24,035 nucleotides of DNA from DASTOB01 sp035720425 (GTDB taxonomy: Bacteria > Chloroflexota > Limnocylindria > Limnocylindrales > CSP1-4): positions 1-24,035 of the forward strand of contig DASTOB010000031.1 of assembly GCA_035720425.1 (NCBI GenBank), read 5' to 3'. Positions 7,051-15,231 of this stretch are shown here, piece by piece. The position numbers were made by a program, and so were the translations under genes. The notes below the pieces were generated by a model, which made no database searches, was not told where the DNA came from, and saw only the letters and a program-made list of their open reading frames with translations. Each line of letters starts with the position of its first letter. Position 1 is the first letter of the stretch.

Positions 7051-7592
7051 TCGAGGCCAAGCCGGCGCCGCAGCGCCGCGATGGCCCGAAATTGGAGCCC
7101 GCGAACCGTTCCTTCCCGCTTGCCCATCGCCTCCGCGGCCTCCCGGGCAGACAGCCCGGCGAAGAACCGCAGCGCGATGGCTTCTTGTTGTTCGTCGGTC
7201 AATTCGGTCAATGCACCGGCCACGGCGTCGAGCATCTGGCGGTCGATCGCCTGGTCGTCCGGGGCCGTGTCCGGCGTGGCGTGTTCGGCCGCGGCGTCGA
7301 GCCCCGCGTGAAGATGTCTCGTCCTGACGAAATCGATCACCGCGTTCCTGGCCAGCCGGAACAGCCAGCCCCCGAAGGGAACGCCCCGCGATTCGTAGCG
7401 CGGCAGCGCCTCCAGGGCCTTGACGAAGACGAGCTGCGTCAGGTCCTCCGCGTCTGTCGGGCGGTGGACGCGGCTGACGATGTAGCGGTAGATCGGCTCG
7501 TTGTAGTGGTCGAACAGCCTGCCGAACGCCCACGGGTCTCCTGCCCGGGCTTCGTCAACGAGTCGCTCGATCGCCGCGTCGTCGAGGTTCAT
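7023..7592 (-). CDS. ECF-type RNA polymerase sigma factor
   Basis: 189 residues from the ATG at 7592. Region 2 (~22-90) contains FGRLFDHYNEPIYRYI, the core-binding and -10-recognition segment DAEDLTQLVFVKAL (47-60) and FGGWLFRLARNAVIDFVR. Region 4 (~126-178) is LTDEQQEAIALRFFAGLSAREAAEAMGKREGTVRGLQFRA, the -35-recognising helix-turn-helix (quoted as contiguous motifs around 131-170). No region 3 and the small size mark it as ECF (group 4). It directs polymerase to a specific promoter set, probably including its own. The downstream gene is a one-helix DUF5667 protein, the typical place for its regulator. The start codon follows the kbl stop by 46 bp. Confidence 0.92.
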   Translation of the reverse strand: MNLDDAAIERLVDEARAGDPWAFGRLFDHYNEPIYRYIVSRVHRPTDAEDLTQLVFVKALEALPRYESRGVPFGGWLFRLARNAVIDFVRTRHLHAGLDAAAEHATPDTAPDDQAIDRQMLDAVAGALTELTDEQQEAIALRFFAGLSAREAAEAMGKREGTVRGLQFRAIAALRRRLGLDDDRPNDRT

Positions 7593-7638
7593 AACGAGGA
7601 ACTGGCCGTCGTGTTAGGCGCATTCCGCCCGGCGACGA

Positions 7639-8865
7639 TCACCCGCCGATCAGACCGAGCTCGCGTCCCACCCGCGCGAAGGCCTCGAGCGCCCGATCGA
7701 GGAGCGCGTCCGTGTGCGCCGCGGTGACGATCGTCCGGATCCGCGCCTTGTCGAGCGCGACCGTCGGATAGACAACTGGCTGGGCGAAGACCCCTTCCTC
7801 GAGGAGCCGGTCGCTGAACCGTCCGGCCGTCGCCCCGTCGCCCATCATGACCGGGGTGATCGGCGTCTCCGAGGCGCCCGTGTCGAAGCCGAGCCGGGTC
7901 AGCTCCGCCTTGAACCGCCGGGTGTTCGCCCACAGCCGCTCGCCGAGCTCCGGCTCGTCGTCCATCACCCGGATCGCCTCGCGGCAGGCCGCCACGACGG
8001 CCGGCGGATGGGAGGTCGAGAAGAGGAACGGGCGGGCACGCGCGATGAGCAGGTCGCGCAGCGCCCGGCTCCCGGCGACGTAGCCACCGAGCGCACCGAC
8101 CGCCTTCGAGAGCGTGCCGACCTGGATCGCCACGCGCCCGTGGAGGCCGAAATGATCCACCGAGCCGCGGCCGCCGCGCCCGAGCACGCCGGAGGCGTGG
8201 GCATCGTCGACGAACACGGCCGCGCCGTGCTCCTCGGCCGCCTCGACGATCGCCGGCAGCGGCGCGATGTCGCCGTCCATGCTGAACACGCCGTCGGTCA
8301 CGACGAGGATGAGCCGGTAGGGGCCGGCGCCGTCGGGCCGGCCGTCGCGGACCGCTTCCTCGAGGACCGCGCGGAGGGCCTCCACGTCCGCGTGCGGGTA
8401 GACCTTGCGGGGCGCCTTCGACAGGCGCATGCCGTCGATGATCGAGGCGTGGTTGAGCGCGTCGGACACGATGAGGTCCGTCTCGCCGGTGACGACCGGG
8501 ATGACCCCCGTGTTGGCCGTGAAGCCGCTCTGGAACGTGAGCGTCGCCGGGACGCCCTTCCAGGCGGCGAGCTCCGCCTCGAGCTGCTCGTGCATCGTCA
8601 TCGTCCCGGCGATCGTCCGGACGGCCCCGCTGCCGACGCCGAAGTCACGCACGGCGGCGAGGGCGGCCTCGCGCAACCGCGGGTGGTGGGTCAGGCCGAG
8701 GTAGTCGTTCGACGACAGGCTGATCACGCGTCGGTCGTCGACCGACACGATCGGGCCCTGCGCGGACGACATGACCCGGAGGGGGCGCCACAGGTGGCGT
8801 TCGCGGAGCGCCGCCAGTTCGTCCGACAGGAAGGCGAGGGGATCGGGGCCTGGCGTCCCGTTCAC
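7639..8865 (-). CDS. kbl: 2-amino-3-ketobutyrate CoA ligase (glycine C-acetyltransferase)
   Basis: 408 residues from the GTG at 8865, seven bases after the tdh stop with gagga as SD. An in-frame ATG at 8910 would overlap tdh and add nonconserved residues. This is an alpha-oxoamine synthase, a PLP fold-type I enzyme that cleaves 2-amino-3-ketobutyrate with CoA to glycine and acetyl-CoA. Visible motifs: SSNDYLGLTHHP (51-62), GSGAVRTIAGT (79-88), the PLP-contacting SDALNHASIIDG with His139, VDDAHASGVLG (219-229) and the PLP-lysine segment TLSKAVGALGGY (Lys254). Length is normal for the family (about 400). Family members also include biotin (BioF) and serine palmitoyl synthases, but coupling to tdh makes threonine catabolism the best reading. 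Confidence 0.9.
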   Translation of the reverse strand: MNGTPGPDPLAFLSDELAALRERHLWRPLRVMSSAQGPIVSVDDRRVISLSSNDYLGLTHHPRLREAALAAVRDFGVGSGAVRTIAGTMTMHEQLEAELAAWKGVPATLTFQSGFTANTGVIPVVTGETDLIVSDALNHASIIDGMRLSKAPRKVYPHADVEALRAVLEEAVRDGRPDGAGPYRLILVVTDGVFSMDGDIAPLPAIVEAAEEHGAAVFVDDAHASGVLGRGGRGSVDHFGLHGRVAIQVGTLSKAVGALGGYVAGSRALRDLLIARARPFLFSTSHPPAVVAACREAIRVMDDEPELGERLWANTRRFKAELTRLGFDTGASETPITPVMMGDGATAGRFSDRLLEEGVFAQPVVYPTVALDKARIRTIVTAAHTDALLDRALEAFARVGRELGLIGG

Positions 8866-8872
8866 GGGGTCC

Positions 8873-9901
8873 TCACGACTGCCAGTCCATGATGACCTTG
8901 CCGGAGTCACCGGACCGCGCGGCCGCGAACGCGGCCTCGTGCTCCCGGAACGAGAAGCGGTGGGTGATCGCCGGGCGGATGTCGAGCCCGGACTGGAGCA
9001 TGACCGTCATCTTGTACCAGGTCTCGTACATCTCCCGGCCGTAGATCCCGCGCAGGGTCAGCATCTTGAACACGATCTCATTGACGTCGAGGCTGATCTC
9101 CGCGGTCGGAATGCCGAGGATCGCGACGCCGCCGCCGTGGGCCATGTTCGCGATCGCCGCCCGCAGCGCCGCCGCGTTGCCGGACATCTCGAGCGCGACG
9201 TCGAAGCCCTCGACCATGCCGAGCTCCGCCTGGACGTCGTGGAGGTCGCGCTCGAGCGGGTTGACGACGGCGGTCGCGCCCATCCGCGTGGCGAGCTCGC
9301 GGCGGTAGGCGTTGGGCTCCGACACGACGACGAAGCGGGCGCCGGCGTGGCGCACCACGGCCGTCGCCATGAGCCCGATCGGCCCGGCCCCCGACACGAG
9401 CACATCCTCGCCGAGGACCGGGAAGGCGAGCGCCGTATGCACCGCGTTGCCGAACGGGTCGAAGATCGCGGCGACCTCCTCGTCGACGCCGGGCCAGTGA
9501 TGCCACACGTTGGTCATCGGGATCGACACGTACTCGGCGAACGCGCCGTCGCGCCCGACGCCGAGCCCAATCGTGTTGGCGCACAGGTGGCGCCGGCCGG
9601 CCAGGCAGTGCCGGCAGCGGCCGCACACGACGTGGCCCTCGCCGGAGACGAGGTCGCCGGGTCGGAAGTCGGCCACGTTCGAGCCCACCTCGACGATCTC
9701 GCCGACGAACTCGTGGCCGACGATGAGCGGCGGGTTGATCGTCTTCGCCGCCCACGGATCCCACGACGCGATGTGGAGGTCCGTGCCGCAGATGCCCGTC
9801 TTGCGCACCCGGACGAGGACGTCGTTGATCCCGATCGAGGGCTCCGCCACCTCGCGCAGGTCGAGGCCGGGGCCGGGTTGCGACTTCACGAGCGCGAGCA
9901 C
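8873..9901 (-). CDS. tdh: L-threonine 3-dehydrogenase
   Basis: 342 residues from the GTG at 9901, matching the 341 of the E. coli enzyme and colinear with it as I recall that sequence. The frame is open further upstream, but that part is unrelated. It is a zinc medium-chain alcohol dehydrogenase that oxidises threonine with NAD to 2-amino-3-ketobutyrate. Motifs: catalytic-zinc KTGICGTD (Cys38) and GHEFVGE (His63, Glu64), structural-zinc cysteines 93, 96, 99 and 107 in the VVCGRCRHC segment, IFDPFGNAVHTAL, the Rossmann loop VSGAGPIGLMA (169-179) and GIYGREMYETWYKM near the C-terminus. The product is the substrate of the next gene, kbl, seven bases away, so the two form a threonine-to-glycine operon. 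Confidence 0.95.
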   Translation of the reverse strand: MLALVKSQPGPGLDLREVAEPSIGINDVLVRVRKTGICGTDLHIASWDPWAAKTINPPLIVGHEFVGEIVEVGSNVADFRPGDLVSGEGHVVCGRCRHCLAGRRHLCANTIGLGVGRDGAFAEYVSIPMTNVWHHWPGVDEEVAAIFDPFGNAVHTALAFPVLGEDVLVSGAGPIGLMATAVVRHAGARFVVVSEPNAYRRELATRMGATAVVNPLERDLHDVQAELGMVEGFDVALEMSGNAAALRAAIANMAHGGGVAILGIPTAEISLDVNEIVFKMLTLRGIYGREMYETWYKMTVMLQSGLDIRPAITHRFSFREHEAAFAAARSGDSGKVIMDWQS

Positions 9902-9945
9902 GGCTCTAGTGTGCCCTGCCGGAGCGAAACGGGATGGGCCGAACG

Positions 9946-10815
9946 TCAGCCGTCGGCGGGCCGCGGGTCGTCGGTCCAATCGACGACCGGGTTCTCGACG
10001 CTGCCGATGCCGTCGATCTCGCACCGAACGCGGTCGCCCGGCTCGAGGAACACGGGCGGATCCCGGAACACCCCGACGCCGGACGGGGTGCCGGTCGCGA
10101 TCACGTCGCCGGGCTCGAGGGTGATATGGGCGGAGACGATCGCGATGAGCGCCGGGACGGTCCAGATCATGTTCGCCGTCGTGTCGTCCTGCATGAGCAC
10201 CGGCCGCCCGGCGTCCGCGCCCGATGCCCGCGTGACCCACGTCCGAATTCGCAGGCCGGGCCCGGCCGCCGGGTCGACCTCGTCCGCCGTCACGAGGACC
10301 GGGCCCATCGGCAGGAACGTGTCGGAGCCCTTCGCGCGGAGCCACTGGCCGTCGCCGCGCTCGCCCTCGCGGAGCGCCGGCTTCGCGCCCTGCCAATCCC
10401 GGGCGGACACGTCGTTGACGACGACGTAGCCGCCGACGCAGGCGGCTGCCTCGTCGGCCGAGGCGCGGCGGGCGCGACGGCCGATGACGACCCCGAGCTC
10501 TACCTCGAAGTCGAGGGCGTGCGTGCCGGGCGGACGGACGATCGGCTCACCGTCGGCGATGACCGTGTTGGCGAACTTGGCGAACAGGATCGGTCGATCT
10601 GGGGCCTCGCGGCCGCCCTCGGCGGCATGGGCCCGGTAATTGAGGCCGACGCACACGACCTTGCCTGGACGCGGGACCGGCGGCGCAGCGACGGATCCGG
10701 CCGGGGGTGCGGCGTCCGGGCCCCCGTTCAGTCGGGCGAACCCGACCCCGGTTGCGTCGACGTCCGGCAGCGGTCCGCCCCGGGCCGCCGGGTCGCGGTA
10801 GGCGTAGAAGCGCAT
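9946..10815 (-). CDS. Fumarylacetoacetate hydrolase (FAH) family protein
   Basis: 289 residues from the ATG at 10815. The catalytic domain starts near residue 52 with KVVCVGLNYRAHAAE. The metal ligands are visible as LDFEVELGVVIG (Glu104, Glu106) and NDVSARDWQ (Asp135). AKGSDTFLPMGP (~161) and the closing ATGTPSGVGVFRDPP are also characteristic. The family covers fumarylacetoacetases, 2-hydroxyhepta-2,4-diene-1,7-dioate isomerases, acylpyruvases and oxaloacetate decarboxylases, and sequence alone does not separate these. The start is 9 bp after the stop of the DUF3105 gene and the stop is 44 bp before tdh, so it is probably in one transcript with the threonine genes. A role in clearing 2-oxo-acid by-products is only a guess. 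Confidence 0.88.
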   Translation of the reverse strand: MRFYAYRDPAARGGPLPDVDATGVGFARLNGGPDAAPPAGSVAAPPVPRPGKVVCVGLNYRAHAAEGGREAPDRPILFAKFANTVIADGEPIVRPPGTHALDFEVELGVVIGRRARRASADEAAACVGGYVVVNDVSARDWQGAKPALREGERGDGQWLRAKGSDTFLPMGPVLVTADEVDPAAGPGLRIRTWVTRASGADAGRPVLMQDDTTANMIWTVPALIAIVSAHITLEPGDVIATGTPSGVGVFRDPPVFLEPGDRVRCEIDGIGSVENPVVDWTDDPRPADG

Positions 10816-10824
10816 CGGCCGCCG

Positions 10825-11772
10825 TCAGCTGGCGCTCGGGGAAGGCTCCGCGCTGGGGCTGTCGGACGGTGCCGCGCTCGGCGAGGCGCTCGGTGCCGGG
10901 CTCGGGGTCGCGTCGGTCGGGAAGGGGCAGCCGGGCGCGCGCTCCGGGTTCGTGCGCTCGCCCTCGCGCTGCCAGAACTCGAGAATGAGGTCCGGATCCC
11001 AGGACTCCATGGGCAGGACGCGGCCCCAGACGAGGGCGGCGTACGGGAAGGCCATCTCGTCGAAGCGGGCGAAGACCGGGTTCTCGGTGCCCGGCGGAAT
11101 GCCGCAGATGGGACTGTCCGGAAACGAGCCGTACAGGGCGCGCATCGCGGCCTGTCCGCTCTCCTCGCACGCGTCGGTCGAGTCGTCGCAGCGGTAGAGC
11201 ACGACGAGCGAGCCGTGCTCGAGGTTGTGGAGCCAGCCCTGCGGGATGGCCACGCCCGTGTCGTCCGGGCCATACACGCCGGCCCGGATCGGCCCCCGGC
11301 CCTGGATGTTGTAGTGCGTCCCGGACGCCGGCGGGCAGAGCGCGAACGTCTGTCCCTGTTCCGCACCGTGAAGACGCCCCTGGTCCGGCTGGACGTACCC
11401 AAGCCGAGGTGACGAGCCGGCTCCCGGCGTCGGCGTGGGGTCCGGAGACCACTCGGTCGTGCAGGCGTACGCTGGCTGCGATGCGCCGAGGAAGAGGAAG
11501 ACCCCGACGAGGCCGACCAGGGCGACGACGACGCCGCCGACGATGAGTGATCTGAACCGCTCGAAGAACGACTGGCGGGCGTAGCGCGGGCGCTCGCGAC
11601 GCCCGACGCGGGGCGTGCCGGCGGGGCTCGTCGACGGTCGCGGGCTCGGGCGGTCCGCGCTGCCGGCGGCGCCGGCGGGCGACGGCGCACCGGCGCCGGA
11701 GGGAGTCGGCCGGCCGACGGGCTGACCGGAGGGCGGTACGCGTCGGCCGGACCGGCGCGAAGACTTGCTCAA
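10825..11772 (-). CDS. DUF3105 membrane-anchored protein
   Basis: 315 residues from a TTG at 11772 (alternative starts are not clearly better). The first ~70 residues are a basic Pro/Ser/Gly-rich cytoplasmic segment. One membrane helix follows (~76-98, SLIVGGVVVALVGLVGVFLF). The outer DUF3105 domain carries PPASGTHYN (147-155), GVYGPDDTGVAIPQGWLHN and the hallmark LHNLEHGSLVVLY (181-193). Six or so Cys after the helix (positions 104, 146, 195, 202 and further on) could form disulfides. The last 25 residues are Ser/Pro/Ala repeats. DUF3105 has no assigned activity that I know of. The conserved His/Glu of the HNLEHG motif suggests metal or ligand binding. The adjacent FAH-family gene starts 9 bp downstream. 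Confidence 0.85.
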   Translation of the reverse strand: MSKSSRRSGRRVPPSGQPVGRPTPSGAGAPSPAGAAGSADRPSPRPSTSPAGTPRVGRRERPRYARQSFFERFRSLIVGGVVVALVGLVGVFLFLGASQPAYACTTEWSPDPTPTPGAGSSPRLGYVQPDQGRLHGAEQGQTFALCPPASGTHYNIQGRGPIRAGVYGPDDTGVAIPQGWLHNLEHGSLVVLYRCDDSTDACEESGQAAMRALYGSFPDSPICGIPPGTENPVFARFDEMAFPYAALVWGRVLPMESWDPDLILEFWQREGERTNPERAPGCPFPTDATPSPAPSASPSAAPSDSPSAEPSPSAS

Positions 11773-11881
11773 CGGAGGGCCTCGTGATGCGGGTCGGAGG
11801 GGCGGCGAAGGCCGTCCCGCCCACGCGGTCCCGGCTGTCGCCGCGTAGAGGGTACCGTCCCCGGGCCGGATCGTGCCGGAA

Positions 11882-12253
11882 TCACGGCTCGCTCAGGTAG
11901 GTGCGGACCGCCGGGCGGAGCAGCCCGCGGAACAGGAGCGCCGCGAGAAGGGCGACCGCAAGCCCGACCGGGGCCTGACCGCCGAGGACGAGCACCGGCA
12001 CCGCCGGCAGGGTCAGGCTGGCCAGGCCCAGGGCGAACCCGCGCGCGGCCTGCTTTCGCTGCAGGACGAGCGTCGTCGTGAAGATCGTGTAGGCGAGCAG
12101 GATCATCACGACGATCCCCGGGAAGCTGACCGGCGCGTTGATCGCGAGGTCGACGACGTAGCGCAGCGACAGCCCGATCCCCGCCAGGAGCAGGAGCGCA
12201 TAGGCGAGGAACAGGCGGATGCCGGCCGGCATGGCGCGGACGTGCGAGACCAT
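11882..12253 (-). CDS. Small polytopic membrane protein
   Basis: 123 residues from the ATG at 12253; a second ATG at 12232 would give 116 residues and starts directly before the first helix. The upstream frame to 12295 overlaps the divergent amylase gene and is not favoured. Four hydrophobic helices are evident: LFLAYALLLLAGIGLSL, FPGIVVMILLAYTIFTTTLV, FALGLASLTLPAVPVLVLGG and VGLAVALLAALLFRGLL, with positively charged loops (LQRKQAARG). No family recognised. It is divergent from the GH13 gene, with start codons 28 bp apart. The compact size suggests an inner-membrane accessory protein of unknown role. Confidence 0.65.
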   Translation of the reverse strand: MVSHVRAMPAGIRLFLAYALLLLAGIGLSLRYVVDLAINAPVSFPGIVVMILLAYTIFTTTLVLQRKQAARGFALGLASLTLPAVPVLVLGGQAPVGLAVALLAALLFRGLLRPAVRTYLSEP

Positions 12254-12281
12254 GAGCGACCGATTCTGCCATGCTGCCGGG

Positions 12282-13871
12282 GTGACGATCGACACCCCGG
12301 ACTGGGTCCGGGACGCCGTCTTCTACCAGATCTTTCCCGATCGATTCGCCGCCAGCGATCGCGTGCCCAAGCCCGGGCCACTCGAACCGTGGGAGTCGCC
12401 ACCGACCGTCCACGGCTTCAAGGGCGGCGACCTGCTCGGCGTCGCGGAGCGGCTGCCGTATCTCGCCGACCTCGGGATCACCGCCCTCTACCTCACGCCG
12501 GTGTTCGCGTCGGCCTCGAACCACCGCTATCACACGTACGACTACTTTGCGGTCGACCCGCTGCTCGGGGGCGATGCGGCCCTGCGCGAGCTGCTCGACG
12601 CGGCCCATGCACGCGGGATGCGGGTCATCCTCGACGGCGTGTTCAACCACACCGGGCGCGGGTTCTGGGCGTTCCACCATGTGCTCGAAACGGGCGCGGC
12701 CTCGCCGTACCGGCACTGGTTCCACTTCGACCAGTCCGCTCTCGACGCCGGCATGCCCGTCCTTGCCTACCCGGCCGCCGCGACCCGCAACGGGATCGGT
12801 TCCGGGGTCGGGACCGATGAGCCGTCGGTGGGGCAGGACGCCCCGACGGGTGACGGCGGCTGGTCGATGCGGCGGCTCGGCTATCGGGCGTGGTGGGATC
12901 TGCCGGCGTTGCCCAAGCTCAACACCGGAAACCCTGCTGTTCGGGAGTACCTCCTGTCCGTCGCGGAGCATTGGATTCGCTTCGGGATCGACGGCTGGCG
13001 GCTCGACGTGCCGGCCGAGATCCACGACGAGACGTTCTGGCAGGAGTTCCGGCGGCGGTGCCGGTCGGCCAATCCGGAGGCCTATCTTGTCGGCGAGGTC
13101 TGGCACGTGGGCCGGGAGTGGGTCGCGGGCGACCGTTTCGACGCGCTCATGAACTACCCGCTGGCCGAGGCGATCCTGTCGTTCGCCGGCGGCACGCACC
13201 TCGACGAGGACGTCATCCGCGGTCACCACGAGTACGGCCCGACGATCCGGCGGATCGACGGCGCGATCTTCGCGCGCCGTCTCGAGGAGCTGCGCGACGC
13301 GTACGACCCCGCGGTCGTCGCGGTCCAGCTCAACCTCCTCGACAGCCACGACAGCCCGCGGGTGCATTCGCTCGTCGGCGGCGACCGGGCGGCGTACCGG
13401 CTCGCCGTGCTGCTCCAGGCGACGCTGCCGGGCGCGCCGTGCGTGTACTACGGGGACGAGATCGGCCTCGAGGGACGCAACGATCCGGACTGTCGCCGCT
13501 CGTTCCCCCGCGACGAGGCCGCCTGGGACCGGGAGCTGGTGGCGTTCGTGAGCGCGGCGTTCCGCCTTCGCCACGCTATGCCGGCACTCCGGCGCGGCTC
13601 GTTGCGCATGGCGGGGACCGCCCGCGACGCGCTGGCCTTCGAACGCCGGCTCGGCGACGAGCGGGTCGTCGTCGCCCTCAACGCCGGCGAGGAGTCGGCG
13701 ACGGTCGAGGTGACCCTGCCGGACGCGCCCGATGACGACCTCGTTGAGCTCGACCTGCCATGGCCGGGAGTTGGAGGCGCGCCCGCCGCGGCGGCAGCGC
13801 CGCGCCTGACCGGCGGCACGGCACCGATCCCGATCGGTCCAAGGTCTGCCCGCCTGTTCCGCCTGCGCTGA
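12282..13871 (+). CDS. GH13 alpha-amylase family glycoside hydrolase (neopullulanase/cyclomaltodextrinase-like)
   Basis: 529 residues from the GTG at 12282; the upstream in-frame ATG at 12219 lies inside the divergent gene. The four GH13 regions are complete: DGVFNHTG (118-125), GWRLDVPAE with the nucleophile Asp242, LVGEVWH with the acid/base Glu272, and LLDSHDSPR (His356, Asp357). WVRDAVFYQIFPDRF at the N-terminus and NHRYHTYDYFAVDP are typical of neopullulanase, cyclomaltodextrinase and related enzymes. A beta-sandwich C domain (~430-529, RRLGDERVVVALNAGEES) ends the protein. It lacks the N-terminal CBM34-type domain often seen in that group and has no signal peptide, so it should act on short alpha-glucans or maltodextrins in the cytosol. 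Exact substrate specificity is uncertain. Confidence 0.92.
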   Translation: MTIDTPDWVRDAVFYQIFPDRFAASDRVPKPGPLEPWESPPTVHGFKGGDLLGVAERLPYLADLGITALYLTPVFASASNHRYHTYDYFAVDPLLGGDAALRELLDAAHARGMRVILDGVFNHTGRGFWAFHHVLETGAASPYRHWFHFDQSALDAGMPVLAYPAAATRNGIGSGVGTDEPSVGQDAPTGDGGWSMRRLGYRAWWDLPALPKLNTGNPAVREYLLSVAEHWIRFGIDGWRLDVPAEIHDETFWQEFRRRCRSANPEAYLVGEVWHVGREWVAGDRFDALMNYPLAEAILSFAGGTHLDEDVIRGHHEYGPTIRRIDGAIFARRLEELRDAYDPAVVAVQLNLLDSHDSPRVHSLVGGDRAAYRLAVLLQATLPGAPCVYYGDEIGLEGRNDPDCRRSFPRDEAAWDRELVAFVSAAFRLRHAMPALRRGSLRMAGTARDALAFERRLGDERVVVALNAGEESATVEVTLPDAPDDDLVELDLPWPGVGGAPAAAAAPRLTGGTAPIPIGPRSARLFRLR

Positions 13872-13900
13872 CTTCCGCGTCACGCGAGCCGGCGCGCTCC

Positions 13901-13906
13901 TAGACT
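13901..13906 (+). promoter_or_regulatory. -10 element TAGACT of a leaderless transcript
   Basis: TAGACT ends 6 nt before the ATG at 13913, too close for a leader with an SD, and none is visible. It implies transcription starting at or next to the start codon. Confidence 0.5.
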
Positions 13907-13912
13907 GTCCGG

Positions 13913-14542
13913 ATGGCGGACCTGCCCCTCACGCTCGATCCCGAGTTGGCGGAGCGGCTGGCGCGCGCCCTCGACGCGGAGGGGAAGATCCCGCGCGCCC
14001 TCGACGCGCTCGGGCCGGTGGCGGACCGCGACGTCGTTCTCGTGGGCGGCGGGAGCCTGCGCGCCGGGCAGCTCGTCGCGGCCGGCGCGCGCGTGTCCGG
14101 CATCGAGTGGGATGACGGCCGGATTCCGGTGGCCGACGGGTCGGCCGATGCGATCGTCGGCTGCTGGTCCGTGTTCCGCGGCGTTCATGCGCCGGAGCTT
14201 GCCGAGGCGGACCGGGTGCTGCGTCCGGGTGGCCGGCTGCTCATCGTCCACGACTACGGCCGCGACGACGTGTCCGGGCTGCGCGGGGACCTGCCGGAGT
14301 ACGGCACATGGAGCCGTCGGGACGGCCCGTTCCTCGCCGCCGGGTTCCGCATCCGCGTACTCCATTGCTGGTGGACGTTCGGCGATCTCGAGACCGCGAG
14401 CTCGTTCCTCGGCGCCGCGTTCGGCGAGCCGGGCACGGCGCTGGCGGCCGGGCTGCGACGTCCGCGGCTGTCGTACAACGTCGCCGTCTATCACCGGGAC
14501 CGGACCGGGTCGGCCCCGACGGGGGCCGGGCACACGGCCTGA
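13913..14542 (+). CDS. Class I SAM-dependent methyltransferase-like protein
   Basis: 209 residues from the ATG at 13913. It shows a compressed Rossmann methyltransferase pattern: motif I-like DVVLVGGGSLRAGQLVAAGA (40-59) followed by VSGIEWDDGRIPVADGSADAIVGCWSVF, where the ADGS(A)DAIV segment matches motif II/III of Methyltransf_11 proteins, then EADRVLRPGGRLLIVHDYG (motif post-III). The glycine loop is less canonical than E/DxGxGxG, so SAM binding may be weak or altered. The C-terminal half (WSRRDGPFLAAGFRIRVLHCWW) resembles the usual substrate-side extension. Substrate unknown. Located 41 bp downstream of the GH13 gene with its own -10 element. Confidence 0.7.
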   Translation: MADLPLTLDPELAERLARALDAEGKIPRALDALGPVADRDVVLVGGGSLRAGQLVAAGARVSGIEWDDGRIPVADGSADAIVGCWSVFRGVHAPELAEADRVLRPGGRLLIVHDYGRDDVSGLRGDLPEYGTWSRRDGPFLAAGFRIRVLHCWWTFGDLETASSFLGAAFGEPGTALAAGLRRPRLSYNVAVYHRDRTGSAPTGAGHTA

Positions 14543-14615
14543 CGCGACGAGCCGGATCGGCGCGCTGACGTCGCGGAGCACCCGACGTGGAAGCTCACGA
14601 TTTCGGCCGTCCTGC

Positions 14616-14621
14616 TACGCT
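14616..14621 (+). promoter_or_regulatory. -10 element TACGCT close to a start codon
   Basis: TACGCT ends 9 nt before the ATG at 14631. There is no SD in the gap, consistent with a leaderless or near-leaderless mRNA. Confidence 0.45.
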
Positions 14622-14630
14622 CCGGCGACC

Positions 14631-14969
14631 ATGACCCGGGTCAGCCGTGCTCCGCACATCGGTCCCGTCCGGATCACGCCGACGCGCGTGGCCCTGGCGC
14701 TGGCGCTCGTCGGATCGCTCGCCTACGTCGCGTTCGCGATCACCGTGCGGGACGCGTCGCAGATTCCCATGCTCAGCTCTGGCGCGGCGGTGCTCGGCCT
14801 CGTGTTCGCTGCGCTGGCCGGTCTTGGTGCCCTTGCCACGTGGCGGGCCGGCGTCGAGGGGCTTGCCCGCCGGGCGTTCATCGTCGCCATCCTGGCCGGG
14901 TTCGCGGCGATGATCTCGGCCGGCTGCTTCGCGGCCGCGATCGTATTGGGGCTCGTGCTGCAGGCGTAG
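14631..14969 (+). CDS. Small three-helix membrane protein
   Basis: 112 residues from the ATG at 14631; the frame is open upstream, but there it overlaps the methyltransferase gene out of frame. Three hydrophobic helices: VALALALVGSLAYVAFAITV (~20-39), MLSSGAAVLGLVFAALAGLGALATW (~47-71) and AFIVAILAGFAAMISAGCFAAAIVLGLVL (~82-110). The N-terminal 18 residues are basic. No conserved motif or family recognised. The close -10 at 14616 and normal codon use support it being a real gene. It stands alone, 137 bp before the tRNA gene. Confidence 0.65.
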   Translation: MTRVSRAPHIGPVRITPTRVALALALVGSLAYVAFAITVRDASQIPMLSSGAAVLGLVFAALAGLGALATWRAGVEGLARRAFIVAILAGFAAMISAGCFAAAIVLGLVLQA

Positions 14970-15086
14970 CGGCGCGGATCGGCCTCGATCCGGTCTTCGA
15001 CTCGTGGGCTCGGTTCGACTCCTGCGTTCCGAGGCTTCCGACGCTCCGGATGTACCCGTCCGAATCGGCCGCCCGGGACCCTCTGC

Positions 15087-15092
15087 TACACT
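15087..15092 (+). promoter_or_regulatory. -10 element of tRNA-Glu
   Basis: TACACT ends 13 nt before the first base of the tRNA, a normal distance for a stable-RNA promoter with a short leader. No clear -35 consensus at 17 bp spacing. Confidence 0.5.
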
Positions 15093-15105
15093 CGGCCGGC
15101 TCCCG

Positions 15106-15179
15106 GCCCCCATCGTCTAGAGGCCTAGGACGCCACCCTTTCAAGGTGGAGATCAGGGGTTCGAATCCCCTTGGGGGCA
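15106..15179 (+). tRNA. tRNA-Glu (anticodon TTC)
   Basis: The cloverleaf closes by eye: acceptor GCCCCCA/TGGGGGC with discriminator A at 15179; D arm GTCT/GGAC; anticodon stem CCACC/GGTGG around CTTTCAA (anticodon TTC); variable loop AGATC; T arm AGGGG-TTCGAAT-CCCCT. Length 74 nt. The 3' CCA is not encoded (the next bases are ctc). The last five bases begin a 13-bp tandem repeat that continues past the gene. Confidence 0.97.
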
Positions 15180-15213
15180 CTCCCGTCGGGCACTCCCGTC
15201 GGGCACTCCCGTC
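15175..15213. repeat. 13-bp tandem repeat starting in the tRNA 3' end
   Basis: Three exact copies of gggcactcccgtc at 15175, 15188 and 15201. The first copy overlaps the tRNA acceptor strand (gggca), so the array looks like an outward duplication of the gene end. Confidence 0.85.
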
Positions 15214-15231
15214 GGGGCGTTCCCGGATCGG

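Noticed and set aside
7022..7060. Upstream start of the DUF5667 gene at 7060
   Set aside because: It would overlap the sigma factor gene by 38 bp. The ATG at 7021 sits one base after its stop, as expected for coupled genes.
15005..15035. Second tRNA-like T-arm (ggttcgactcc)
   Set aside because: The flanking bases do not form a T stem and there is no matching acceptor or anticodon arm.
14878..15180. Minus-strand ORF beginning MPPRGFEPLISTLKG
   Set aside because: This is the well-known spurious translation of a tRNA gene (here tRNA-Glu) and the sequence beside it.
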